64,000 nt of DNA from Paracoccaceae bacterium (GTDB lineage: Bacteria > Pseudomonadota > Alphaproteobacteria > Rhodobacterales > Rhodobacteraceae), in the NCBI GenBank assembly GCA_014872815.1, contig WKFK01000011.1, forward strand, positions 124,001 through 188,000, read 5' to 3'. A program made the position numbers and the translations under genes. This document shows, one piece after another, positions 42,949 through 53,661 of the stretch (position 1 is the stretch's first letter; every line of letters begins with the position of its first letter). The notes beneath the pieces are model-generated. The model saw only the letters and a list, made by a program, of their open reading frames with translations, did not search any database and had not been told where the DNA came from.

Positions 42949-44321
42949 TGTTTCTCTCTGTCTTTGACATGTTCAAAGTGGGCGTTGGCCCCTCCTCTTC
43001 ACACACCATGGGGCCAATGGTGGCCGCCGCGCAGTTTCTGGACAAAATGCGTGCCGCCCCGTTTGAGTTTCACGGGCTCAAAGCGACTCTGCATGGTTCG
43101 CTTGCATTTACCGGCGTCGGGCATGCGACCGACCGCGCCACCATTCTGGGGCTCGCCGGCTTCCTGCCAGACAGCTACGACCATGAGAAAGCGGAAGCCG
43201 CGCTGGAACAGATCCGCGAAACGGAAACCGTGCAGCCGGATGGCCTGCCGGTGCTGAAGTTCAATCCGCGCGAGGACCTGAAGTTTGATTTTGGCCCCAA
43301 CCTGCCGGGTCACGCCAATGGCATGATCCTGATGGCCACCGATGCGCAAGGCGACGTGATCTTGCAGGAAACCTACTACTCTATCGGTGGTGGCTTTGTG
43401 CTGACCGAGGCGGAATTGGCGGAGGGCAAGGCCACCGACGAAGGCGCGCCGGTGCCCTACCCGTTCAAATCAGCGGTCGAGATGCTGGAAATGGCGGAGC
43501 AATCTGGCAAGACCATTGCGGAGATGAAGAAGGCCAACGAAGTCTCTCGCGGGTGTCACGACAGCCTTGCCAATGGCTGCGCCCGCATATGGCAGGTTAT
43601 GAATGACTGTATCGATCGCGGCTTGACCACCGACGGCATTCTACCCGGTGGGCTGAATGTGCGTCGCCGCGCCAAAGCGATCCACGATGCGCTGCAGGCA
43701 GAGCGGGGCATGAACATAAATGCACCGCACACCATCAACGACTGGATGAGCGCCTATGCGATGGCGGTGAACGAAGAAAACGCGGCAGGCGGGCAAGTGG
43801 TAACAGCCCCAACAAATGGCGCCGCAGGTGTGATGCCTGCGGTGATCCGCTATTGGCTTGATCATGTGCCTGGCGCGAGCACGTCAAGGATTGACGAGTT
43901 TCTACTGACGGCCGCAGCCATTGGTGGGCTTGTGAAGTTCAATGCGTCGATTTCCGGTGCTGAGGCGGGATGTCAGGCCGAGGTTGGCTCTGCGAGCGCA
44001 ATGGCGGCGGCGGGGCTCTGTGCCGTCATGGGCGGCACACCAGCACAAGTAGAGAATGCGGCGGAGATTGCACTGGAACATCACCTCGGCATGACTTGCG
44101 ATCCTGTAAAGGGACTCGTTCAGGTGCCATGCATTGAGCGCAACGGCTTGGGCGCGATCAAAGCGGTGTCTGCGGCCTCTCTTGCCCTGCGCGGCGATGG
44201 GGAGCACTTTGTGCCTTTGGATTCCGTTATCGAGACCATGCGCCAGACCGGGGCAGACATGCATGAGAAGTACAAAGAGACGTCGCTGGGCGGCCTCGCC
44301 GTGAATGTGCCGAACTGCTGA
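42948..44321 (+). CDS. sdaA: L-serine ammonia-lyase (iron-sulfur, single chain)
   Basis: 457 residues. N-terminal domain [20 protein letters not shown] with the SSHT loop, and the catalytic domain with GGNS-like [20 protein letters not shown], and [19 protein letters not shown]; these Cys residues hold the 4Fe-4S cluster that acts as Lewis acid. Turns serine into pyruvate and ammonia. Coupled to the upstream GST gene. Confidence 0.95.
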   Translation: MFLSVFDMFKVGVGPSSSHTMGPMVAAAQFLDKMRAAPFEFHGLKATLHGSLAFTGVGHATDRATILGLAGFLPDSYDHEKAEAALEQIRETETVQPDGLPVLKFNPREDLKFDFGPNLPGHANGMILMATDAQGDVILQETYYSIGGGFVLTEAELAEGKATDEGAPVPYPFKSAVEMLEMAEQSGKTIAEMKKANEVSRGCHDSLANGCARIWQVMNDCIDRGLTTDGILPGGLNVRRRAKAIHDALQAERGMNINAPHTINDWMSAYAMAVNEENAAGGQVVTAPTNGAAGVMPAVIRYWLDHVPGASTSRIDEFLLTAAAIGGLVKFNASISGAEAGCQAEVGSASAMAAAGLCAVMGGTPAQVENAAEIALEHHLGMTCDPVKGLVQVPCIERNGLGAIKAVSAASLALRGDGEHFVPLDSVIETMRQTGADMHEKYKETSLGGLAVNVPNC

Positions 44322-44324
44322 CGA

Positions 44325-45146
44325 TCAGCGTTGCGCAAAGACACAGCCGTCGGAGATCAGCTCCGGCGGCGTCATACAGAGTGCCCGTGCAACCTGAAAC
44401 GCCGCGAGCACTTTGGGCACATAGGCACGGGTTTCCGCATAGGGCGGCACTCCGGCGTGCTCGGCAATGCTGTTTTCCCCGGCATTATACCCGGCCAGCA
44501 CCAAAATCGGGTCGCCTCCAAATTTGTCCATCAGGAAGTCGAGGAACTTCACGCCCCCCGCGATATTGTCTGCGCCGACAAAACTATCCTCCACGCCAAA
44601 GCGTGCGGCGGTGTCTGGCATCAACTGCATCAAGCCTTGCGCCCCTGCCCCACTGACAGCATCGGATTTGCCACCAGACTCAACGGCGATCACCGCCAAG
44701 ATCAAAGCAGGAGACACCTGCGTTCCAATTGAGCTGCGCAGGATGTCGATACCGTGTCCCTGCACAATGGATTGCAGCGTGGTCAGGCGCGGTGTGGGCA
44801 CAGCATGACCTTCCGGCGGCGCGCCCACTTTGTTTAACGCCGCTTCAAGACGTCCGGGGCCAGACGCGCCCAGGTCAGGCGACACATCTTGCCAGAACCA
44901 AGCCATTGCGCCGGTGCTGTTGTCCGGAGCCACCTCTGTTGTTGCGTCTGTCTGCTGTGCCTCTGGCACCACCACAGGGGCGATTTGCACAGTAATGCGC
45001 TTGCCTTGACCTGGCTGGGGCGGTTTCACCCGCTTGGCAGAGAAATCAGGAAATGGCTTGGGACCGTCGGCGGTGGCCGTTCCAGCCCCTCCCAATCCCA
45101 CCATAAAAGACACTGCTGCCGCCAACACACAATTTTTTACCAACAT
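44325..45146 (-). CDS. Exported lytic transglycosylase (SLT domain)
   Basis: 273 residues. Signal peptide (about 1-26, ending TATADG), a Pro/Gln-rich linker, and an SLT domain: SPALILAVIAVESGGKSDAV (catalytic Glu in VES), GAQGLMQLMPDTAARFGV, VLAGYNAGENSI. Distinct from the lipoprotein at 31271. Lies beside the Tad locus, where wall-cutting enzymes help large envelope machines pass, but it points the other way and may be unrelated. Confidence 0.9.
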   Translation of the reverse strand: MLVKNCVLAAAVSFMVGLGGAGTATADGPKPFPDFSAKRVKPPQPGQGKRITVQIAPVVVPEAQQTDATTEVAPDNSTGAMAWFWQDVSPDLGASGPGRLEAALNKVGAPPEGHAVPTPRLTTLQSIVQGHGIDILRSSIGTQVSPALILAVIAVESGGKSDAVSGAGAQGLMQLMPDTAARFGVEDSFVGADNIAGGVKFLDFLMDKFGGDPILVLAGYNAGENSIAEHAGVPPYAETRAYVPKVLAAFQVARALCMTPPELISDGCVFAQR

Positions 45147-45491
45147 AAGGATCGCCTGCTCGGGTCATTTTGCGCCAGTTTCGCAGATTTTGGGTCATCA
45201 GGCCAGTTTCCCTGCCTCATTGCTGCCCAAGTCTGTCGATTCGGCCCAATTCCCCACATATTGAAGGCCGTGGTTAACAAAAAATGAACTTTTTAAACGA
45301 GTTAAAACAGCACCTTAGAAGGTAAATCCGAACAACTCTCATTTGATCCAAAATCGAACCACTTGCGCCCAATTCCCGCCCCATTCGAGGGGGATATTGC
45401 TGTCATACCAAGTCGAGCAGGCAAGAGAGAGACACGCCACAGACGCACGGCACGGTGGTTACGTTAATATGATCCTTTGGAGGGACACATC
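45147..45491. other. 345-bp non-coding region before the pilin genes
   Basis: No ORF is credible here. It should hold the promoters of the transglycosylase gene and of the pilins. TTAA elements cluster at 45274-45305 but their spacing (TTAA-N5-TTAA) is wrong for a CtrA site. CCACATATTGA at 45254-45264 recurs before other Tad genes. AGGGACAC is the SD of the first pilin. Confidence 0.5.
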
Positions 45492-45689
45492 ATGATCAAG
45501 TTCATCAAAAACTTCCGCAAAGACGAAGCTGGCGCAGTAACCGTTGACTGGGTTGTTCTGACCGCAGCCGTAGTTGGTCTGGCCGTTGCAGCGTTCACCG
45601 CGATTGAAACCACAACCTCCTCGCTGACTTCCGAAGCAGCGACCGTTCTGGACAACGCGAACGCAACAACCACTGCGATCACTTACTAA
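45492..45689 (+). CDS. Flp-type pilin 1
   Basis: 65 residues. Short basic leader MIKFIKNFRKDEAG, then the pilin core GAVTVDWVVLTAAVVGLAVA and a Thr/Ala-rich tail ending AITY. The processing site lies at the Gly-Ala before the hydrophobic stretch, with Asp in the position of the usual Glu5. The major pilus subunit is expected to be cut by the peptidase at 56118. Protein identical to pilin 2; the DNA differs at four synonymous sites. A hairpin (45701-45724) follows. Confidence 0.92.
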   Translation: MIKFIKNFRKDEAGAVTVDWVVLTAAVVGLAVAAFTAIETTTSSLTSEAATVLDNANATTTAITY

Positions 45690-45700
45690 GTTCGGCTGGC

Positions 45701-45724
45701 GGCGGCGCATCACATGACGCCGCC
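45701..45724 (+). terminator. Hairpin after pilin 1
   Basis: GGCGGCG/CGCCGCC with a 10-nt loop, 12 bp after the stop, without a T-run. Probably protects or partly ends the pilin message. Confidence 0.5.
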
Positions 45725-45759
45725 CCGCTCTCAACCTGATTTCCGAAAAGGATAGAGAC

Positions 45760-45957
45760 ATGATCAAGTTCATCAAAAACTTCCGCAAAGACGAAGCTGG
45801 CGCAGTAACCGTTGACTGGGTTGTTCTGACCGCAGCCGTTGTTGGCCTGGCCGTTGCAGCGTTCACCGCGATTGAAACCACAACGTCCTCGCTGACTTCC
45901 GAAGCAGCGACCGTTCTGGACAACGCGAACGCAACGACCACTGCGATCACTTACTAA
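45760..45957 (+). CDS. Flp-type pilin 2
   Basis: 65 residues, identical protein to pilin 1, arranged in tandem 70 bp downstream. Only four third-position changes separate the two genes, a sign of recent duplication or gene conversion. AAAGGATAG precedes the ATG. A hairpin (45986-46006) follows. Confidence 0.92.
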   Translation: MIKFIKNFRKDEAGAVTVDWVVLTAAVVGLAVAAFTAIETTTSSLTSEAATVLDNANATTTAITY

Positions 45958-45985
45958 TCGCTCTGGCAATGTGCCGATATAGGAC

Positions 45986-46006
45986 CGGGCGCCCCCAAAG
46001 CGCCCG
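45986..46006 (+). terminator. Hairpin after pilin 2
   Basis: CGGGCGC/GCGCCCG, 7-nt loop, no T-run. Confidence 0.5.
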
Positions 46007-46056
46007 ATCTACATAACTGGAGCGCTGCCACATTTGGCTCCAATAGGAGAAATTCC

Positions 46057-46254
46057 ATGCTTAAAGCCCTCAAAAACTTCCGCAAAGATGAAGCCGGTGC
46101 CGTGACTGTAGACTGGGTCGTTCTGACTGCCGCTGTTGTTGGTCTGGCCGTTGCTGCCTTTGCTGCGATTGAATCTGCGACCACCGCGCCTGTTGCCGCA
46201 GCCGCCGTTGTTCTGGACACTGCCGACGCAACGTCCGCAGCCGTGACCTACTAA
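46057..46254 (+). CDS. Flp-type pilin 3 (divergent copy)
   Basis: 65 residues. Same leader and core as the other two (KNFRKDEAGAVTVDWVVLTA) but a different outer part (FAAIESATTAPVAAAAVVLD) with fewer Thr. It may be a minor pilin or a variant fibre subunit. AGGAGAAATTCC precedes the ATG. A hairpin follows. Confidence 0.9.
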   Translation: MLKALKNFRKDEAGAVTVDWVVLTAAVVGLAVAAFAAIESATTAPVAAAAVVLDTADATSAAVTY

Positions 46255-46280
46255 CGTCACCGCACCTACGTACAAAGTCC

Positions 46281-46306
46281 ACAGGCGCTCTGACCGAGTC
46301 GCCTGT
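46281..46306 (+). terminator. Hairpin between pilin 3 and cpaB
   Basis: ACAGGCG/CGCCTGT with a 12-nt loop and TTTA tail. Suits partial termination between the abundant pilin message and the assembly genes. Confidence 0.55.
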
Positions 46307-46467
46307 TTACTCATGTGAAGAAGCCTTTGACTGCACCAGGGCACGTGTACCGAAACGCCCAGAAAACAGCAGTTTGCTTCCCACAATTCGCCACATTTGA
46401 GGGCCACCCTGCAAGGTGAACCATCCCGCCCGGAATTGCCGGGTGGCGAAGACAAAAGAGGTCGATC

Positions 46468-47337
46468 ATGCGAGCGATTTTTGCAGCAGTACTGGTAGTG
46501 GGTCTGGGGATTGCCGGATTCGCAGTTTATATGGCGCAGAGCTATATTGATGGTGTGGAAGCCGCCCATGCCAAGCAGCGCGATCAGAACCCTACGGTCG
46601 AGCTGGTCGATGGCTTTGTCGTGAAGCGCGCCATGAAGTTTGGTGAGAAACTGTCGCTCAAAGACGTACGTCGCGTGCGCTGGCCCAAAGCGGCGGCACC
46701 TGCCGGCATGTTCACAGATGCCGAGGTTTTGTTTCCTGACGCTGACAACAAAAAGCGCGTGATCCTGCGCTCCATGGAGGAAGGCGAAATCCTGCTTGCG
46801 GCGAAGCTGACCGAACCTGGCGAAGAAGCGGGCATCACGTCGCGTCTGAAAAATGGCGAACGCGCCTTTACCATCAAGGTTGATGTCACAAGCGGTGTGT
46901 CCGGGCACCTGCGGCCTGGCGATCGTGTGGACATCTACTGGACCGGTCGCATCGAGCGTGATGAAACCAACCGCGGTGAGTTCACCAAGCTGATCCAAGC
47001 CAATGTGCCTCTGGTGGCTGTCGATCAATCCGTCAACGAAGAGCAGGCCGAAGCCAAGATTGCCCGCACCGTCACTGTGGCGGCTAGCGCAGACCAGGTG
47101 CCCGCCTTGACTCAAGCGCAAAGCAGCGGTCGCCTGTCCCTCTCGCTTGTTGGTGCAAATGACGACACCGTCGCGGAAGTCGTCGAAGTGGACCAGCGTA
47201 TGCTGCTGGGGATCGAAGACGAAGTGGAAGAACAAGTGGTGCAACAGATTGTGCAGGTCGAACAGCCCAAAGTCTGCACCATCAAAAACCGCAAGGGCGG
47301 CCAAGTGATCGAAATTCCGATCCCCTGCACCAACTAA
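46468..47337 (+). CDS. cpaB: Flp pilus assembly protein CpaB/RcpC
   Basis: 289 residues. N-terminal membrane segment (AIFAAVLVVGLGIAGFAVYM), SAF domain (VVKRAMKFGEKLSLKDVRRV, VILRSMEEGEILLAAKL), then the RcpC domain (ERAFTIKVDVTSGVSGHLRP-GDRVDIYW). A periplasmic part thought to link the secretin to the inner-membrane machine. AAAGAGG precedes the ATG. Confidence 0.93.
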   Translation: MRAIFAAVLVVGLGIAGFAVYMAQSYIDGVEAAHAKQRDQNPTVELVDGFVVKRAMKFGEKLSLKDVRRVRWPKAAAPAGMFTDAEVLFPDADNKKRVILRSMEEGEILLAAKLTEPGEEAGITSRLKNGERAFTIKVDVTSGVSGHLRPGDRVDIYWTGRIERDETNRGEFTKLIQANVPLVAVDQSVNEEQAEAKIARTVTVAASADQVPALTQAQSSGRLSLSLVGANDDTVAEVVEVDQRMLLGIEDEVEEQVVQQIVQVEQPKVCTIKNRKGGQVIEIPIPCTN

Positions 47338-47372
47338 TAAAGATTTTAACGATCTTTCGAAGGAACAATTCA

Positions 47373-47406
47373 ACAGGCGCCGGAAGCTTCGGGCGCCTGT
47401 TTTTTT
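47373..47406 (+). terminator. Terminator between cpaB and cpaC
   Basis: ACAGGCGCC/GGCGCCTGT, 10-nt loop, T6. A strong hairpin inside the locus, so cpaC and the rest probably have their own promoter in the 47407-47577 gap. Confidence 0.8.
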
Positions 47407-47577
47407 GTGGTTTCGCGCAGAACCAGCCCCAGAGTTGTGGCCCGAGACACACAGACATTGACTTCAAAGCCCCTCCAGAACCCTTTGATTCTTGCAATAT
47501 TTCGCCACTTGGCGCACAGTGGTTCAAAATGTGGGCAAAAGACCCGCGAACTGAGGCGTGATCGAGAGGCAGGTCAC

Positions 47578-48981
47578 ATGACATTTAGAAGTATTTTTGG
47601 GGCGGCCCTGTTGGGTGTCGCCGTTGGGATTTTGCCAATGATGGCAACTCCGTCTTACGCAGAATCTCTGCGTGTTGTGCGAAGTGGAACCTCCTCTTCC
47701 CTCAGCGTGCCGATGAACCGCGCGGTTGTGGTGGAGAGTGACGTTCCCTTCGCGGAACTGTCGATCGCCAACCCGGCAATTGCGGATATCTCTTCGCTGT
47801 CCGACCGCACCATCTATGTGCTCGGCAAATCGCCAGGTTTGACAACGCTCACCTTGCTGGACGCAACCGGCAAGCTGATCACCAACGTGGATGTGCGCGT
47901 GGCGCCGGATCTGTCAGAGTTCAAAGAACGTCTGAAGCAGATCCTGCCAAACGAGAAAATCGATGTGCGCTCTGCCAACGACGGCATCGTGATGTCCGGC
48001 ACCGTTTCCTCGACGCAACGTTTGCAGCGCGCCTTGGATCTGGCGGAACGTTACGCGCCAGAGCGCGTGTCCAACCTGATGGTGGTTGGCGGCGTACAGC
48101 AGGTCATGCTGAAAGTGCGCTTTGCAGAGATGCAGCGTACTGTCGCTAAGTCATTGAGCTCCTCGGTGGCGATCTCCGGCAGCAACGGATTGATCGAAAC
48201 CGGCACCTGGCTCTTGGGCGACAACGCCATCGGCAATCCAGCAACGACTTTCAAACCTGACGTTGAAGGTGGCGGCGTGTTCCGCTTTGACGCGGGCGCG
48301 TTTGAAATTGGCATTATGCTCGAGGCGCTTGAGCGCAAAGGCATGGTGCGCACTTTGGCAGAGCCAAACCTCTCCGCCCTGTCCGGTCAGGAAGCCAAGT
48401 TCCTCGCAGGTGGCGAATACCCAATTCCTGTTGCGCAAGATGGCGGCGAAATCACCGTTGAATTCAAACCCTTCGGTGTTGAGCTGAACTTTGTGCCACG
48501 CGTGGTCGACGGAGACCTGATCAATCTGGAACTGGCAACAGCCGTTTCTGCATTGGACGAAGCCAATGGCTATCAGGACGGCACTCTGAACATCGCCGCA
48601 TTTAGCCGCCGCGAAGCTTCCACGACCGTGGAGATGCGCGATGGTGAAAGTTTTGCAATTGCGGGCCTGTTGCAGGACAACTTCCTGGACAATAACCAGC
48701 AGCTGCCGTGGCTTGGCGACGTGCCAGTGCTGGGCGCCCTGTTCCGCAGCGCGGATTACTCCCGCTCACAGTCTGAGCTGGTGGTGATTGTCACCGCACA
48801 CCTTGTGACACCAACCCGCGGCGAAGCCCTGGCGTTGCCAACCGACCGGATCAAGCCGCCTACAGAACAGGAGCTGTTCTTGTTCGGCCATGTCTCCGGA
48901 AATGCCAAGAAACAACGTGGCGCTGCAGGTGAAGTTGCCAAACAGGACTTCAATGGCTCCTACGGCTACGTGATGGACTAA
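47578..48981 (+). CDS. cpaC: Flp pilus secretin CpaC/RcpA
   Basis: 467 residues. Signal peptide (about 1-31, ending PSYAES), the BON-like pilus N-domain (FAELSIANPAIADISSLSDR), and the secretin domain with VGGVQQVMLKVRFAEMQR, and AGLLQDNFLDNNQQLPWLGD near the end. Forms the outer-membrane pore for the pilus. The ATG at 47578 follows GAGAGGCAGG. Confidence 0.94.
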   Translation: MTFRSIFGAALLGVAVGILPMMATPSYAESLRVVRSGTSSSLSVPMNRAVVVESDVPFAELSIANPAIADISSLSDRTIYVLGKSPGLTTLTLLDATGKLITNVDVRVAPDLSEFKERLKQILPNEKIDVRSANDGIVMSGTVSSTQRLQRALDLAERYAPERVSNLMVVGGVQQVMLKVRFAEMQRTVAKSLSSSVAISGSNGLIETGTWLLGDNAIGNPATTFKPDVEGGGVFRFDAGAFEIGIMLEALERKGMVRTLAEPNLSALSGQEAKFLAGGEYPIPVAQDGGEITVEFKPFGVELNFVPRVVDGDLINLELATAVSALDEANGYQDGTLNIAAFSRREASTTVEMRDGESFAIAGLLQDNFLDNNQQLPWLGDVPVLGALFRSADYSRSQSELVVIVTAHLVTPTRGEALALPTDRIKPPTEQELFLFGHVSGNAKKQRGAAGEVAKQDFNGSYGYVMD

Positions 48982-48995
48982 GGAAAGGCAGAGAG

Positions 48996-49652
48996 ATGTA
49001 CAAAAAACTCGCCGCACTTGCCCTGCTACTTGCCTCTGCCTGTTCTGATGGCGGCGGCAGCGTTGCCCCCTCTTGGGTCCGAGAATCCGGGTCCGTTGTT
49101 GACAGTGGCACTTTCGGATCCGCAACCGCCAACAACATCGGCATCCAAAACGGCGACCGGTCCTACGTGTTGAGCCTGGCCAATCGCTTTGCCGAAGAAG
49201 TTCCGAGCATGGTGAACTTCGATTTTGACAGCTCAGTTCTCGATGCAAACTCCCGCGCAGTTCTACGCCAGCAGGCAGACTGGATCCGTCAGTTCCCTGA
49301 GGTCCGGTTCAAAGTCTATGGCCACACGGACGCAGTTGGCAGCAACGCCTACAACAAGGCGCTGGGTATGCGCCGGGCGCGGGCTGTTGTGTCTTACCTG
49401 TCGTCCCAAGGCATTGGCCGTGATCGTCTAGAAGCGGTTGTTTCCCTTGGTAAAACCCAGCCGCTGGTGGCAACACAAAATCGCGAGCGCCGCAATCGCC
49501 GCACAGTGACAGAAGTAACCGGCTTTGTCTCAAATCATCCGAACATTCTGGATGGGAAATATGCCGGCGTTGTATATCGCGAATATATCGCCAGCGCCGT
49601 GCCGGTTCCGGGGATCACGGGACTGTCCATCACCTCAGGTGGCGGCGATTAA
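48996..49652 (+). CDS. OmpA-like lipoprotein in the cpaD position
   Basis: 218 residues. Lipobox LLLASAC (residues 10-16), and an OmpA_C domain (VNFDFDSSVLDANSRAVLRQ, VYGHTDAVGSNAYNKALGMR, RARAVVSYL) that binds peptidoglycan. Caulobacter has CpaD here; an OmpA-family protein in this place is usual for Rhodobacterales Tad loci. It may anchor the secretin to the wall. AAAGGCAGAG precedes the ATG. Confidence 0.88.
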   Translation: MYKKLAALALLLASACSDGGGSVAPSWVRESGSVVDSGTFGSATANNIGIQNGDRSYVLSLANRFAEEVPSMVNFDFDSSVLDANSRAVLRQQADWIRQFPEVRFKVYGHTDAVGSNAYNKALGMRRARAVVSYLSSQGIGRDRLEAVVSLGKTQPLVATQNRERRNRRTVTEVTGFVSNHPNILDGKYAGVVYREYIASAVPVPGITGLSITSGGGD

Positions 49653-49678
49653 ACGCACCAAATCATAGCCTTAAAAGA

Positions 49679-49703
49679 AAGCCAGCCTTCGGGTTGGCTT
49701 TTT
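49679..49703 (+). terminator. Terminator between the OmpA-like gene and cpaE
   Basis: AAGCCAGCC-TTCG-GGTTGGCTT with one G-U pair and a T5 tail. Confidence 0.8.
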
Positions 49704-49938
49704 CTTTTGCGAAACGATCCGTCAGATTTGTTGAGATCGTCGCACAATACCGCACAATTTCGGTTTTTTGGCCCCAATGTTGCCCAAGTTCGCGGTGATC
49801 TTCGTTTCCGAGGCGAAGTGTGTCCGGTGTGAGTCGGACCGCCATCAATCGGGGTGATTGATCGGGTATCGCCAAAATGAGGTGGGCACCTCTGCACAAC
49901 AACAGGCGCCAATGGCGCAAAAGGACTTGAGGCTGAAG

Positions 49939-51177
49939 ATGAGTAGCGAAGCGCTGCAGACCGAGCAAAATCCAATTCTGGCATGCACCATTTGCCGGGA
50001 TGTGCAGAATTTTGAACTCCTGATTGTCGACATGGAAGAAGCTCTTGGAGAGCAATGGGGCGATCTTGGGTTTGAGGATGCCATTCCTTTCATGGCGCAG
50101 CCCGAAGCCGAGCAACTAGAATTCATCGCCATCGCCATGGACGATATGGACGAAGAAGCTCTGGACGTTTTGACCGAAATCATCACCGAAGCGCGCAACC
50201 GCAACATTCGCACACTTCTGATTGCCGAGGACGTCACCCCCGCCTCGCTGCACACGCTCCTGCGTCACGGTGCAGATGAGTTCATCCCCTATCCTTTGCC
50301 GCCGGGCGAACTGCAAGCGGCCATCGACAAAATCCGTGCGGCAGCCAAAGCGGCAGAGACCCCAGCCACATCCAAAGTAAAACTGGCCGCGTCTGAGGAA
50401 TCCCACGAAGGGGTTTTGATCGCCGTACATGGTCTGGCCGGAGGCACCGGGGCGACCACCTTGGCGACCAACCTGGGATGGGAACTTGCCACCACCGGCA
50501 AAGAGCCACCAAGCGTCTGCCTGGTCGATTTGGACCTGCAGTTTGGTACCATGTCGACCTATCTCGACCTGCCGCGCCCCGACGCGGTCTTCGAATTGCT
50601 GACCGACACAGAAAGCATGGACAGCGAAAGTTTTGGCCTGGCGCTGCAGACCTACGAAGAGAAGCTGCATGTGCTGACCGCCCCGGCGGAGATCATTCCT
50701 TTGGACCTTGTGAGCCCAGAGGACATCGACCGGATGCTGCAGATGGCCCGCAAACACTATGATTACGTGATTGTGGATATGCCATCGACACTGGTGCAAT
50801 GGTCAGAGGTCGTGCTGCAAGCAGCCCATGTCTATTTTGCCACGATGGAAATCGACATGCGCTCCGCCCAAAACGCCATGCGCCTGAAACGCGCGCTTCA
50901 GGCCGAAGACCTGCCATTTGAAAAGCTGCGTTACGTCATGAACCGGGCGCCAAAATTCACCGATCTTGCCGGCAAAAGCCGTGTGAAACGGTTGGCCGAA
51001 AGCCTCGGCATTTCCATTGACCTGAATATGCCTGATGGCGGCAAACAGGTCACTCAATCGTCTGACCACGGGCAGCCACTTGCGCTGAGCGCGGCCAAGA
51101 ACCCCCTGCGCAAGGAAATTGCCAAACTTGCCGCCAGCCTGCACGCGCTGGACCAAGCCAGCGAAAAAGCCGCATAA
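49939..51177 (+). CDS. cpaE: Pilus assembly ATPase-like protein CpaE/TadZ
   Basis: 412 residues. An N-terminal receiver-like domain (about 1-140) and a MinD/ParA-type domain with the atypical P-loop AVHGLAGGTGATTLATNLGW, then VDLDLQFGTMSTYLDL. CpaE/TadZ places the pilus machine at the cell pole. Start: in-frame codons at 49858 (TTG) and 49912 (ATG) exist, but the ATG at 49939 has GAGG 7-8 nt upstream and matches homologues. Its own promoter probably lies in 49704-49938. Confidence 0.92.
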   Translation: MSSEALQTEQNPILACTICRDVQNFELLIVDMEEALGEQWGDLGFEDAIPFMAQPEAEQLEFIAIAMDDMDEEALDVLTEIITEARNRNIRTLLIAEDVTPASLHTLLRHGADEFIPYPLPPGELQAAIDKIRAAAKAAETPATSKVKLAASEESHEGVLIAVHGLAGGTGATTLATNLGWELATTGKEPPSVCLVDLDLQFGTMSTYLDLPRPDAVFELLTDTESMDSESFGLALQTYEEKLHVLTAPAEIIPLDLVSPEDIDRMLQMARKHYDYVIVDMPSTLVQWSEVVLQAAHVYFATMEIDMRSAQNAMRLKRALQAEDLPFEKLRYVMNRAPKFTDLAGKSRVKRLAESLGISIDLNMPDGGKQVTQSSDHGQPLALSAAKNPLRKEIAKLAASLHALDQASEKAA

Positions 51178-51192
51178 AGAAGGACCGGAGCC

Positions 51193-52674
<1,482 letters not shown>

Positions 52675-52680
52675 TCAGAC

Positions 52681-53649
52681 ATGCCATTCTCACCCGAACT
52701 CATTGTCTATGGCCTTATTTTTATTGGCGTTTTCGTATTGGTCGAAGGCGTCTATCTGACGGTCTTTGGCAAATCCATCAGCCTCAACAACCGCGTGAAC
52801 CGGCGTCTGGAGATGTTGGACAAGGGCGCCAAACGCGAAGAGGTGCTCGACCAGCTTCGCAAGGAAATGAAACAGCATGGCGAGAACAAGGGCATCCCGC
52901 TCTATTCCATGCTGGCAGACAAGGCCCAAAAAGCGGCCATTGCATTTTCGCCGATCCAATTGATCATGATGATGGCTATTGTAAGCGTTCTGGCTTTTGT
53001 CGGCCTAACGATCGGAACCCAATCTGGTGCCATCACGCGTGCCGCAATCGCGCTGATGATGGGTGTGGGCGGGGTCTACACGTGGGTGTCCATGAAGGCC
53101 GGTAAACGCATCAAGATGATTGAGGAGCAACTGCCGGACGCCATCGAACTCATGGTGCGCTCCCTGCGCGTTGGGCACCCGTTTTCCGCGGCCATTCAGA
53201 TTGTCTCCAAGGAAATCGAAGACCCGCTGGCCACCGAGTTTGGCGTGATTGCGGACGAGGCCGCCTATGGTCGCGACCTGGGTGAGGCGCTGAAAGACAT
53301 GGCGGAACGCCTGGACATGCAGGACATGCGGTTCTTGTCGGTGGCCGTGACGATCCAACAGCAATCCGGTGGCAACCTAGCCGAAATCTTGGCAGGCCTG
53401 TCTAAAGTGATCCGCGCGCGCTTCCGCCTGTTCCGTCGCGTGAAAGCCATCACCGCGGAGGCCAAATGGTCGGGTAAATTCCTGTCGGCCTTCCCGGTGC
53501 TCGCGTTGATCGTGATCAACCTGATGGACCCCAATTACTATGACGAAGTGAAAGACCACTGGCTCTATATCCCTGGCTGTATCGCGGTAGGCGTGTTCCT
53601 GGGTTTGAACCTGATCGTCATGAAAATTCTGACCAACATCAAAGTGTAA
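52681..53649 (+). CDS. tadB: Flp pilus inner-membrane platform protein TadB
   Basis: 322 residues. Membrane segments at about 5-24, 95-140 and two near the C-terminus; a type II secretion F domain with ELMVRSLRVGHPFSAAIQIV and VTIQQQSGGNLAEILAGLSK. With TadC it forms the platform on which CpaF acts. Starts 6 bp after the cpaF stop. Confidence 0.94.
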   Translation: MPFSPELIVYGLIFIGVFVLVEGVYLTVFGKSISLNNRVNRRLEMLDKGAKREEVLDQLRKEMKQHGENKGIPLYSMLADKAQKAAIAFSPIQLIMMMAIVSVLAFVGLTIGTQSGAITRAAIALMMGVGGVYTWVSMKAGKRIKMIEEQLPDAIELMVRSLRVGHPFSAAIQIVSKEIEDPLATEFGVIADEAAYGRDLGEALKDMAERLDMQDMRFLSVAVTIQQQSGGNLAEILAGLSKVIRARFRLFRRVKAITAEAKWSGKFLSAFPVLALIVINLMDPNYYDEVKDHWLYIPGCIAVGVFLGLNLIVMKILTNIKV

Positions 53650-53661
53650 GGAGATCCTGCT

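Noticed and set aside
45274-45305. TTAA cluster before the pilins as a CtrA site
   Set aside because: The spacing is TTAA-N5-TTAA rather than TTAA-N7-TTAA and no TTAACCAT half-site is present.
46009-47373. 454-codon minus-strand open frame opposite pilin 3 and cpaB
   Set aside because: Covers two clear Tad genes on the other strand; no domain.
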